From positions 1 to 64,000 of the forward strand of contig JAUILL010000001.1 in NCBI GenBank assembly GCA_030433335.1: 64,000 bases of DNA, read 5' to 3'. This document shows positions 42,925 to 50,806 of this stretch, one piece after another (the first letter of the stretch is position 1; each line of letters starts with the position of its first letter). The translations under genes and the position numbers were made by a program. This DNA comes from Alphaproteobacteria bacterium (lineage in GTDB: Bacteria; Pseudomonadota; Alphaproteobacteria; Rhodobacterales; Rhodobacteraceae). The notes under the pieces were generated by a model. It was not told the origin of the DNA, did no database searches, and was given only the letters and a program-made list of their open reading frames with translations.

Positions 42925-44414
42925 TACATCACCGCGCCAACCTGCCATGGAACGAACTCATAGTCGCCAAGGCCCAGTTTTTCCGATTTCGACGCCTCGC
43001 CCGAGGCCATGCGGAGCCACATTTCGTAAATTTCACGGCCGACTTCCTCGACGGTTTTGCCGTCGGTGATGATGGTGCCAGCGTTAATATCCATGTCCTC
43101 GTGGAGGCGGTTGTACATCTCGGTGTTCGTCGCGACCTTCATCGAGGGCGAGGGCTTTGCGCCAAAAGCCGAGCCGCGTCCGGTGGTGAAACACACAAGA
43201 TTACAGCCACTTGCGATCTGTCCGGTGACGGACGCGGGGTCGTAGCCGGGGCTGTCCATAAAGGTGAAACCCTTGGCGGTGACGGGCTCGGCGTATTTGT
43301 AGACGCCGGTTAACGGGGTGGTGCCGCCCTTGGCTGCGGCGCCTAGGGATTTTTCTAGGATCGTCGTTAAGCCGCCCTTTTTGTTGCCGGGGCTGGGGTT
43401 GTTGTCCATGGAACCGCCGTTGCGCTCTGTGTAGCCCTCCCACCATTTGATCAGATCGATCAGCTTGTCGCCGGTTGCGCGATCAACGCAGCGGGCGGTC
43501 AGCAGGTGCTCAGCCCCGTAGATTTCGGGGGTTTCTGCCAGAACGCCGGTGCCGCCTTGGGCCACCAGAAGGTCACAGGCGTAACCGACGGCGGGGTTGG
43601 CGGTGATGCCCGACCACGCGTCCGAGCCGCCGCATTGCAGGGCGACCATCAGCTCGGAGGCGGGGCATTCCTCGCGCTGCGCCTTGTTCACTTCGGGCAG
43701 CATGGCGGTGATTTGTTCGATGCCATTCTCAACCGTTTTGCGCAGGCCGCCGTGGTCTTGGATGTTCATGGTCTGGAACAGCGGGCCGGGGGTCAGGCCG
43801 TAGGCTTCGATGAGCCAGTCGATCTGCATCATCTCGCAGCCCAAACCCGCCATCAACACGCCGCCCACATTCGGATTTTTCGCGTATCCCCAGAGGGTTC
43901 TCTGCAAAAGTTCAAAGCCGGTGCCGTCGCCGCCCATGGCGCAGCCGGTGCCGTGGACAAAGGCCACGACGCCATTGACATTGGGGTAATCAGCCATCAC
44001 CTCGGGGGTGAAATGGCTTGCGATCATACGGGCCGCTGTGGCCGAGCAGTTCACCGAGGTCAGGACCGCAATATAGTTGCGGGTGCCAACGCGGCCCGTG
44101 GCGCGCCGGTAGCCCATAAAGGTGTCCTGCTGGGTCGCCGGAGCAACAGGGCGCAGGTTCGTCGAAAACTCGTATTCCATGTCCACGTTGCGGAATTCGA
44201 GGTTGTGGGTGTGCACATGTTCGCCGGTTTTGATGTCGGTCGCAGCATAGCCAATCAGTTGCGCGTATTTCAGAACGGGCGCTCCTGCTGGGATATCACA
44301 AGTGGCCATTTTATGCCCGCGCGGGATCACCTGGATGGCGCCGTCTTCGCCGATTTCGAGGGGGGATTTGGCGGTCACGACGTTGTCGGCTTCGGACAGG
44401 CGGACGGTTTTCAT
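42924..44414 (-). CDS. UxaA-family altronate/galactarate dehydratase
   Basis: A 496-residue dehydratase with an N-terminal SAF domain (about 10-75, including IPRGHKMA and YAQLIGYA) and the long C-terminal domain: GRVGTRNYIAVL, GTGCAMGGDG, GLGCEMMQ, CGGSDAWSGITANP, NPSPGNKKGG, SLGAAAKGG and FTTGRGSAFG. Length equals E. coli UxaA (D-altronate dehydratase, about 495) rather than GarD (523). It removes water from a sugar acid to give a 2-keto-3-deoxy acid. The ATG at 44414 matches the family start; the extension upstream is not coding. Confidence 0.85.
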   Translation of the reverse strand: MKTVRLSEADNVVTAKSPLEIGEDGAIQVIPRGHKMATCDIPAGAPVLKYAQLIGYAATDIKTGEHVHTHNLEFRNVDMEYEFSTNLRPVAPATQQDTFMGYRRATGRVGTRNYIAVLTSVNCSATAARMIASHFTPEVMADYPNVNGVVAFVHGTGCAMGGDGTGFELLQRTLWGYAKNPNVGGVLMAGLGCEMMQIDWLIEAYGLTPGPLFQTMNIQDHGGLRKTVENGIEQITAMLPEVNKAQREECPASELMVALQCGGSDAWSGITANPAVGYACDLLVAQGGTGVLAETPEIYGAEHLLTARCVDRATGDKLIDLIKWWEGYTERNGGSMDNNPSPGNKKGGLTTILEKSLGAAAKGGTTPLTGVYKYAEPVTAKGFTFMDSPGYDPASVTGQIASGCNLVCFTTGRGSAFGAKPSPSMKVATNTEMYNRLHEDMDINAGTIITDGKTVEEVGREIYEMWLRMASGEASKSEKLGLGDYEFVPWQVGAVM

Positions 44415-44595
44415 GGGCGTTTCCTTGACCTTCGGAGCGCAAATCAGCGCGAAAATCGGGGTATGGCAGGCGTCTGGTTCACGTATGGCAAACGTCATGA
44501 CGCAGCGCGGGTGTGAAATGGGGCGCTCGGGGCGAGCCGGATGGTCGGGCCGAGCTGGAAATCTGGGGATCATATACCCGATCCGGGGGTAGGGA

Positions 44596-44621
44596 CCGGG
44601 GCGGCAGCATGTCCGCCCCGG
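44596..44621 (-). terminator. GC-rich hairpin after the TRAP operon
   Basis: Perfect 9-bp arms CCGGGGCGG (44596-44604) and CCGCCCCGG (44613-44621), 22 bp beyond the DctM stop on the minus strand. There is no U-tract, so it may be a weak or Rho-assisted terminator or an mRNA-stabilising hairpin. The rest of the 228-bp gap up to the UxaA gene shows nothing else clear. Confidence 0.45.
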
Positions 44622-44642
44622 CCGGGTATCAAGCGCTCCTTC

Positions 44643-46238
44643 CTAGAGGAACAAAGTCACGATCGGGGGCCATATCAGGAGGACCGACAGCGCAATGAGC
44701 TGGATCGCGATGAAAGGAAGGAAGCCCTTGAAGATATCCGTCAGCGAGATGTGCGGCGGGGCAACCGATTTCAGGTAGAAGGCCGCGGGGCCAAAGGGCG
44801 GCGACAGGAAGCTGACCTGCATGTTCATACAGAACACCACACCGAACCAGATCGCGACTTGGTTGGGCTCGAGCTGGCCCAGGACGCCAAGCTCTTCGAC
44901 CGGAAGACGCAGAACGATCGGCAGGAACACGGGCATGATCAGCAGCACGATGCCAACCCAGTCCATGAACATCCCCATGATCAGGAAGATGAACATCATC
45001 ACCAGAATGACACCCATGGTCGGCAGGTCAGAGCCCACGATCATGTTCGCCACATAGGTCGGACCACCGGCCAGAGTGTAGGCAGCTGCCAGAGCGGCGG
45101 CACCGATGGTCACCCAGATGATGGTACCGGTCGACTTCAGGGTCCGCATGAGGCTGTCCCAAACGATATCAAAGGTCATCTCGCGGCGGACAAGGCCGAT
45201 GACGAACACGGCAACCACACCCATACCAGCGGCTTCGGTGATGCCGGTGATGCCACCGTAGATCGAGCCCAGAACCACACCGATCACGATGATAGGCGCC
45301 ACGAGGCCTTTGGACATGTCCCAGCCTTCTTTGGAGCGGTCTTTGCCGACAACCAGATAGACGACCAGAGCACAGATCACGAAGGCGCCGATGATGTAGG
45401 GCAGGTCAGAGACCATCCCGAGGAAGATCGGCTCGACCCCTTCGGTCACAGCGTTGTCGCCAGTGACGGTGAAGAACAGGTTGCGGGCGATCAGAACACC
45501 GGTGATCCACATGAACAGGCGACCAAGGAAGCCAAGGAACATCAGGCCTTTTTCCTTGCCTTTGGGATCGGTGGGATCTTCGGGCGGCAGGGGGGCCATT
45601 TCCGGGTTCGTGACGGTCCGGAAGATGATGTAGAGCATGAAGAACGATGCCAGCATGAAACCGGGCAGGAAGGACGCGGTGAAGAGCGCCTTGATCGAGG
45701 TTTCGGTGACCAGACCGTAGAAGATCAGAACGATCGACGGCGGGATCATGGTGCCGAGCGAGCCCGACGCACAGATGGTGCCGATGGCGAGGTTCTGGTT
45801 ATAGCCAAGGCGCAGCATCTGGGGCAGGGCGATCAGGCCCAAGAGAACCACTTCGCCGCCGATGATGCCGGACATGGCCGCCATGATCACCGCCATAAGC
45901 GAGGTCACCAGAGCGATACCGCCACGGGTGCGCGACAAGAGCTGGTTCAGGGCCGAGTACATATCCTTGGCGATGCCTGATCGTTCTAACAAGGCGGCCA
46001 TAAAGATAAAGAGTGGCACCGAGATCAGAACATAGTTCGTCATCTGCCGGTAGACGGCTTGGCCGAGGACCGAGAACGGCCCCTTGCCGAAGGTGCGGAA
46101 CAGGATGTCCACGTCGAATTTGAGGACCAGCGTCACCACCGCAAGGAAGGCGGACGCAAACCCCAGCGGCATGCCGATCGCGAGCAAGGCAAACATGCCG
46201 AGCAGCAGGATCAGGCTGAGTGTACCGATATCAACCAT
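44643..46238 (-). CDS. dctM: TRAP transporter large permease (DctM family, long form)
   Basis: A 531-residue membrane protein, about 90 residues longer than ordinary DctM because of an extra hydrophilic loop and helices around residues 210-300. It retains GTMIPPSIVLIFYG and FLSPPFGPAAFYLK. This long form occurs with long DctQ proteins in the TRAP subgroup often labelled mannitol/chloroaromatic. It starts 3 bp after the small permease gene. As the only importer in the sugar-acid region, it probably imports one of the acids degraded by the neighbours. Confidence 0.9.
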   Translation of the reverse strand: MVDIGTLSLILLLGMFALLAIGMPLGFASAFLAVVTLVLKFDVDILFRTFGKGPFSVLGQAVYRQMTNYVLISVPLFIFMAALLERSGIAKDMYSALNQLLSRTRGGIALVTSLMAVIMAAMSGIIGGEVVLLGLIALPQMLRLGYNQNLAIGTICASGSLGTMIPPSIVLIFYGLVTETSIKALFTASFLPGFMLASFFMLYIIFRTVTNPEMAPLPPEDPTDPKGKEKGLMFLGFLGRLFMWITGVLIARNLFFTVTGDNAVTEGVEPIFLGMVSDLPYIIGAFVICALVVYLVVGKDRSKEGWDMSKGLVAPIIVIGVVLGSIYGGITGITEAAGMGVVAVFVIGLVRREMTFDIVWDSLMRTLKSTGTIIWVTIGAAALAAAYTLAGGPTYVANMIVGSDLPTMGVILVMMFIFLIMGMFMDWVGIVLLIMPVFLPIVLRLPVEELGVLGQLEPNQVAIWFGVVFCMNMQVSFLSPPFGPAAFYLKSVAPPHISLTDIFKGFLPFIAIQLIALSVLLIWPPIVTLFL

Positions 46239-46241
46239 AAC

Positions 46242-47048
46242 TTATTTGTCCTCCAGCGTACGACGGATGTTTTCGATCTCAACTTCGTCGATATCGTCGT
46301 GGCCGTGGTGTTCGGGGGCTTTGTTCCAGTCGGCGATCAGGTTGGATACGGCCTGAACTGCCACAAGAACGATGATGATCAGGATCGCGGGTTTCACGGT
46401 GCCCGGAAGGGGCGGATCCCACGCGGTGCCAAAGGTCTCCATCCGCAGCATCCGGGTCCAAGCGTCGTTAAAGCCGCCCCAGACGAGGGTGAAGGTGAAG
46501 AGCAGGATCAAGAGGACCGAGATGACGTCTGCCACCTTTTGAAACGCGCGGGGCATCATGTCGTAGATCACATAGATGCGGATGTGGCTGCGCTGCTGCA
46601 TCGCATAGAGACCCGCGAGCAAGAAGATGAACGACGCGATCCACAGGGACAACTCGTTCGCCCACAGGGTCGGGCGGTTGAAGGCGTAGCGCGAGACCAC
46701 CTCGTAGAACATGACAAGCACCACAAATGCGATCGAGATCATGGCCAGACGCGAGGCAACCAGTGAAATATAGTCAAAGAAACCACTGGGGCGCTCTTCG
46801 ATCGGGCCGACGGTGTCGGACAGATAGACCGAAGCAAACAGCAGGGCTGCGGCCAGCGAAAAGAGCATCAGCATGGCAAGAGGATGGCCCGAGGGGCGGA
46901 TCATCTCGTACATGCCGAGGGGCTCGGCAGAAACAAACTGGCTGACGATCAGGATGGCGAAAGTCAGAAGGGCCAAACCGGTAAAACCGATCATACCCAG
47001 ACGCACCGGTCCCCTGAGACGCCCGAGCCAAACGCTCTGGTTCTCCAT
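46242..47048 (-). CDS. dctQ: TRAP transporter small permease (DctQ family, long form)
   Basis: A 268-residue membrane protein; standard DctQ is about 160-200 residues. Two extra N-terminal helices precede the DctQ core (EVVSRYAFNRPTLWANELSLW, then RSHIRIYVIYDMMPR). The tail is charged and histidine-rich (APEHHGHDD). It belongs with the downstream DctM and the upstream binding protein, from which it is separated by a terminator-like hairpin. Confidence 0.88.
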   Translation of the reverse strand: MENQSVWLGRLRGPVRLGMIGFTGLALLTFAILIVSQFVSAEPLGMYEMIRPSGHPLAMLMLFSLAAALLFASVYLSDTVGPIEERPSGFFDYISLVASRLAMISIAFVVLVMFYEVVSRYAFNRPTLWANELSLWIASFIFLLAGLYAMQQRSHIRIYVIYDMMPRAFQKVADVISVLLILLFTFTLVWGGFNDAWTRMLRMETFGTAWDPPLPGTVKPAILIIIVLVAVQAVSNLIADWNKAPEHHGHDDIDEVEIENIRRTLEDK

Positions 47049-47095
47049 TGTTGAAAACTCCTTGCCTGAATCCCGTTACGGTTGAGAGCGGGTGG

Positions 47096-47127
47096 AAAAA
47101 AGGCGGGCCATATGGAATTGGCCCGCC
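47096..47127 (-). terminator. Intrinsic terminator between the TRAP binding-protein and permease genes
   Basis: On the minus strand GGCGGGCC (complement of 47120-47127) pairs perfectly with GGCCCGCC (complement of 47102-47109) over a 10-base loop, followed directly by TTTTTT (complement of 47096-47101). It lies 30 bp after the dctP stop and 48 bp before the dctQ start. Confidence 0.87.
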
Positions 47128-47157
47128 CGAATGTCAGGCTATGTTCACGTGACGTGA

Positions 47158-48180
47158 TTACTTCGCGATCAGACCCAGCGAGCCCAGGTATTCGCGGTGG
47201 CTTGCAACCAGCGCAGCGGCTTCGGGGGTCTTGGCGGCCCAGCCGTCCCAAGCCTTCTGAGCTGCTTTGCGGAAGTCTGCACGGTCCTGCTCGGACCAGT
47301 CGTGCAGGGTCACACCGTTTGCAGCCAGCTCAGCAGCAGCTTCGGCGTTCTTCTTCTCGTTCGACAGAGCGGTGTGCAGGGTCAGTTTCTGCATTGCGGT
47401 GTCGATGATGCGGCGGTGCTGCTCGCTCAGGCCGTCCCAAACGTCCTTGTTACACGCCAGGTGGTCCGACGGCATCGAGTGGAAGCCGGGGTAGGTCGCG
47501 TGCTTCACGATGTCATAAAGACCCAGACCAACGTTGTTGTAGATGCCCGAGGCGTCTGCACCGTCGATGATGCCGGTTTCCAGCGCGGTAAAGATTTCGG
47601 TGAAGTCCATCACGATGGGCGACGCGCCCATTTCGGTGAAGATTTCGGTTTCCAGACCCGGGGGCGAACGGAACTTCCAGCCCTTCAGATCTTCGGGGCC
47701 TGCGATGGGCTTGGACGAGGACAGGGATTCCTGACCGTAGAGCCACCAGCCGATCAGCTGCATGCCGTTCGCGTTGTACAGTTCCTGAGCCGCGTCATAA
47801 CCGCCGCCGTAGTACAGCCACGAGATCTGCTGCCAGGGGGTGTCGTAACCGCCCATGATGTCGCCGACGAACTGGAACGCAGGGTTCTTACCGGTCTGGT
47901 AAGCACCGCCGGTCATGTCACAGTCCAGAATGCCGTTGACGGCCGCATCCCAAGTCTCGGTGGTCGCAACGACCGACGAGCTGTAGAACATTTCGATCGC
48001 GATCTCGCCGCCCGACATGGTCTGGATGTCGTCGATGAACTGCGCTGCCAGTTTGCCCGAGGGGTGCTCGGTCGCGTAGTGCGTCTGGATACGCAGGGTA
48101 ACGTCTGCTGCCGATGCTGCCGATGCCGCCATAGCGGTCAGCGCAGCAGTCGCAAGAAACTTGCCGATTTTCATATTCAT
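47158..48180 (-). CDS. dctP: TRAP transporter substrate-binding protein (DctP family)
   Basis: A 340-residue periplasmic protein with a clear Sec signal peptide (residues 1-25, ending ASAASA). The mature part shows DVTLRIQTHYATEHPSGKLA, LKGWKFRSPPGLE and LETGIIDGADASG. The ATG at 48180 has GGGAGGA upstream. It supplies substrate to the DctQM pair downstream. GntR-type site 5 lies 71 bp upstream, so expression is probably induced with the sugar-acid genes. The ligand is not identifiable, but a sugar acid is likely from context. Confidence 0.9.
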   Translation of the reverse strand: MNMKIGKFLATAALTAMAASAASAADVTLRIQTHYATEHPSGKLAAQFIDDIQTMSGGEIAIEMFYSSSVVATTETWDAAVNGILDCDMTGGAYQTGKNPAFQFVGDIMGGYDTPWQQISWLYYGGGYDAAQELYNANGMQLIGWWLYGQESLSSSKPIAGPEDLKGWKFRSPPGLETEIFTEMGASPIVMDFTEIFTALETGIIDGADASGIYNNVGLGLYDIVKHATYPGFHSMPSDHLACNKDVWDGLSEQHRRIIDTAMQKLTLHTALSNEKKNAEAAAELAANGVTLHDWSEQDRADFRKAAQKAWDGWAAKTPEAAALVASHREYLGSLGLIAK

Positions 48181-48250
48181 TGTCCTCCCTAAGCGGCCTC
48201 CTCTTGCCGCCTTGCTTTCGTTTGGTCGGCTCCACCCGACCAGCGAACAG

Positions 48251-48262
48251 ATGGTATACCAT
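48251..48262. promoter_or_regulatory. TGGTATACCA operator, site 5
   Basis: Perfect palindrome ATGGTATACCAT 71 bp upstream of the TRAP dctP start, in the divergent region shared with the GntR gene. Confidence 0.85.
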
Positions 48263-48305
48263 CCTGAATCGACGCTACTCAAAGCGTTCTTCACTTTCAA
48301 TCATT

Positions 48306-48319
48306 TTTGGTATACCAAA
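48306..48319. promoter_or_regulatory. TGGTATACCA operator, site 6
   Basis: Perfect palindrome TTTGGTATACCAAA about 76 bp upstream of the GntR gene. It suggests autoregulation by the GntR protein. Confidence 0.86.
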
Positions 48320-48394
48320 TTCAAAAAAATGATCTAATGTGGTTACAGCCCTAAGAATAGGTCTAGTAAGAGTCTGAATAATAAGGGTTTTAAA

Positions 48395-49069
48395 GTGGGG
48401 ATGGCTGAGGAAACTTTACCGGAACAGATCGCGCGCCAGCTGCGCCGCGATATTCTGAGGGGGAAACTGCCTCCGGGAACGACGATCAAAGAGCGTGACA
48501 ATGCGGCGGAACTGGGTGTCAGCCGGACCCCCATGCGCGAGGCGATCCGCATTCTGGCCCAAGAGGGTCTGGTGATCCTGCGGCCCGCGCGCAGTCCCAT
48601 CGTTGCGCAGCCTTCGATCAAGGAGATTTCCGATCAGGTCGAGGTTCTGATTGCACTCGAGAAACTGTCACTCGAACTGGCCTGTAAGAACGCGTCTGAC
48701 AGCGAGATTAATGATCTGACCGCAACCCTTGATTATATGGACAAGAATTTCGAGAGCGCCGATCCCTTGGACATGTTCGAGGTCGATATGGGCTTTCACC
48801 ATGCGCTGGCGGTCATGTCCCACAACGACGTCATCGCCGAACTGCACCAGACCTTGCTGGAGCGTCTTTGGCGTGCCCGTTACATGGCCGCGCGCCGCCG
48901 CCGCAACCGCGAGCGGGTGATCGTGCAACACGGCGCCATCGTGGATGCCCTGCGTGCCCGTGACCGCGCCGCCGCGCTGATCGCGATCGAGGCCCACTTG
49001 GGCCATCTGGACAGAGATATTCGGAACGTCCTCGCCCAAGAAGCCGAGGCCGCTCTGGTCACCAAATGA
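48395..49069 (+). CDS. GntR-family regulator, FadR/FCD subgroup
   Basis: A 224-residue regulator: winged helix (LPEQIARQLRRDILRGKLPPG, then LGVSRTPMREAIRIL) and an all-helical FCD effector domain. Metal-ligand candidates in the FCD domain are the aspartate and histidine of EVDMGFHHAL, the histidine in VQHGAIVDAL and that in EAHLGHL. The frame opens at a GTG (48395); an ATG at 48401 would remove two residues and is equally possible. It is flanked by two copies of the TTGGTATACCAA-type palindrome, the operator class of UxuR/ExuR-like FCD proteins. It is therefore the best candidate for controlling all six sites; the ligand would be a sugar acid or keto acid. Confidence 0.88.
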   Translation: MGMAEETLPEQIARQLRRDILRGKLPPGTTIKERDNAAELGVSRTPMREAIRILAQEGLVILRPARSPIVAQPSIKEISDQVEVLIALEKLSLELACKNASDSEINDLTATLDYMDKNFESADPLDMFEVDMGFHHALAVMSHNDVIAELHQTLLERLWRARYMAARRRRNRERVIVQHGAIVDALRARDRAAALIAIEAHLGHLDRDIRNVLAQEAEAALVTK

Positions 49070-49085
49070 TTTGGAGGAGAAATCA

Positions 49086-49931
49086 ATGAAACTTCTACGT
49101 TTTGGCCCCGCAGGTCAGGAAAAGCCCGGCATTCTGGACGCTGATGGCAATGTGCGTGACCTGTCGGGCAAGTGCCCCGATTTCGCGGGTGCAGGCGTGT
49201 CTCTGGAAGCGTTGGATGCAATTCGCGCCATCGATGTGGACAGCCTGCCGGTCGTGGCAGAGCCGGGCCGTATCGGCTCCTGCGTGGCATCGGTGCCAAA
49301 CTTCTTCTGCATCGGTCTGAACTATGCCAAGCACGCCGCCGAAACCGGCGCCGAGCCGCCCAAAGAGCCGATCATCTTTAACAAGGCGACCTCGGCCCTG
49401 TCGGGTCCGTTCGATGATGTCGTGATTCCGCGCAACTCGGTGAAGTCGGACTGGGAAGTCGAGCTGGGTGTCGTGATCGGCAAAGAGGCGAGCTACGTCT
49501 CTGAAGAGGACGCGCTGTCCTATGTTGCGGGCTACTGCGTGATCAACGACATGTCCGAGCGCGAGTTCCAGATCGAAAAGGGTGGCCAGTGGATCAAGGG
49601 CAAATCGGCCCCCACATTCGGCCCGACCGGCCCCTATCTGGTGACCGCCGACGAGGTGAGTGATCCTCAGAAATTGGCGCTGTCCTTGGATCTGAACGGC
49701 GAGACTGTGCAGGATTCGAACACCGACGACATGATCTTTAGCGTCAAAGAGATCGTCAGCTACATGAGCCAGTTCATGAAGCTGCAGCCCGGTGATATCA
49801 TCGCGACCGGCACGCCTTCGGGTGTGGGGATGGGCATGAAGCCCCAGCGCTTCCTGAAGCCCGGCGACAAGATGACCGTGCGGATCGAAGGTTTGGGCGA
49901 GCAAGAGCAGACGGCTGTGGCCTGCGAATAA
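49086..49931 (+). CDS. FAH-family hydrolase (2,4-diketo-3-deoxy acid hydrolase-like)
   Basis: A 281-residue fumarylacetoacetate-hydrolase-fold enzyme of the short type. It has GLNYAKHAAETG, the metal ligands in SDWEVELGVVIG, YCVINDMSEREFQ and ATGTPSGVGMG. Close relatives are annotated as ureidoglycolate lyase or 2,4-diketo-3-deoxy-L-fuconate/L-rhamnonate hydrolase. With the SDR at 41115 it would form an oxidise-then-cleave route giving pyruvate plus lactate or glycolate. It is directly downstream of the GntR gene (16 bp) and should be cotranscribed. The ATG at 49086 has GGAGGAG upstream. Confidence 0.85.
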   Translation: MKLLRFGPAGQEKPGILDADGNVRDLSGKCPDFAGAGVSLEALDAIRAIDVDSLPVVAEPGRIGSCVASVPNFFCIGLNYAKHAAETGAEPPKEPIIFNKATSALSGPFDDVVIPRNSVKSDWEVELGVVIGKEASYVSEEDALSYVAGYCVINDMSEREFQIEKGGQWIKGKSAPTFGPTGPYLVTADEVSDPQKLALSLDLNGETVQDSNTDDMIFSVKEIVSYMSQFMKLQPGDIIATGTPSGVGMGMKPQRFLKPGDKMTVRIEGLGEQEQTAVACE

Positions 49932-49955
49932 GACTTTGGGTTCTTGGAATGGGTG

Positions 49956-49977
49956 AGGGCGTCCTGCGGGGCGCCCT
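49956..49977 (+). terminator. Candidate terminator after the FAH gene
   Basis: AGGGCG (49956-49961) pairs with CGCCCT (49972-49977), followed by TATTTG. Short stem and a poor T-run, but located 25 bp after the stop and before the convergent cobalamin operon end. Confidence 0.45.
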
Positions 49978-50047
49978 TATTTGTGTGTGGGGTGTTTGGT
50001 TGGCGTTGGTGACTTGGGTATTTTTGCCAAGATGAAGCAAGGTCGCG

Positions 50048-50803
50048 TTAGTGCGGCGTGCGGCGCAGCAGGTAGATGTCCATGCACCAGCCGTGGGCGG
50101 CGCGGGCGGCGGCGCGGGTGTCGATGATGTCCTGTTGGATGTCGGCGAGGGGGCCGGAGCGGCGGATTTCGTTCTCCATCCCCGCATAGGCTGTCCAGTA
50201 GATGTGGAGGCCCGTGGGGTCGAGGTGCTGGAAAGAACAGGCGCCGTCGAGCATGACGACGGCCGTGTCAGAGCCCGCAGGGAAGCCATTATCGCGGATC
50301 TGGCGGCCGGTGGTGATGGTCACGGGGCCGTTGATTTCGTTGAGCGGGATCGCGTGGCCAGCGGTCAGGGTCTGGATCGAGGTGATGCCGGGGATGACCT
50401 CGACCGTGACTTCGGTGGTTTTGGTCAGGCGGTCGGCGATTCGGAGGGTTGAGTCGTAGAGCGATGGGTCGCCCCAGACGAGGAAGCCGACGGTGCCCCC
50501 CTGCGGCAGGGTCGCTTGCATGGTTTGCAGCCAGATGTCCGCGATGGCGTCGTGCCAGTCGTTGACCTTTTGCCCGTAATCGCTTGTGGATTCGTCGCGG
50601 GTGGGCAGCGCGAATTCGGCGATTTTGGGCTGGGTCGTCAGGATTCGGGTGCAGATTTCGTGGCGAAGGCCCGCGAGATCGTCTTTGCCCGCGCCTTTGG
50701 TCGGGATCAGGATCGCGTCGACGCTGTTCAGGGCGTCGATCGCTTGGAGCGTCAGATGCTTGGGGTTGCCCGTGCCGATGCCGACGAGTTTCAGGTGATA
50801 CAT
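50048..50803 (-). CDS. cobF: Precorrin-6A synthase (deacetylating)
   Basis: A 251-residue SAM-dependent methyltransferase of the tetrapyrrole methylase fold. The N-terminal GIGTGNPKHLTLQAIDALN and the middle WGDPSLYDSTLRI, then VIPGITSIQTL, are typical of CobF. It methylates C-1 of precorrin-5 with loss of acetate, a step found only in the aerobic pathway. Last gene of the operon, 3 bp after cobA. Confidence 0.92.
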   Translation of the reverse strand: MYHLKLVGIGTGNPKHLTLQAIDALNSVDAILIPTKGAGKDDLAGLRHEICTRILTTQPKIAEFALPTRDESTSDYGQKVNDWHDAIADIWLQTMQATLPQGGTVGFLVWGDPSLYDSTLRIADRLTKTTEVTVEVIPGITSIQTLTAGHAIPLNEINGPVTITTGRQIRDNGFPAGSDTAVVMLDGACSFQHLDPTGLHIYWTAYAGMENEIRRSGPLADIQQDIIDTRAAARAAHGWCMDIYLLRRTPH

Positions 50804-50806
50804 CGG

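Noticed and set aside
44567..44578. GGATCATATACC upstream of the UxaA gene as a further TGGTATACCA-type operator
   Set aside because: Only one half of the motif is present and the symmetric half is lost, so it does not fit the six perfect sites.
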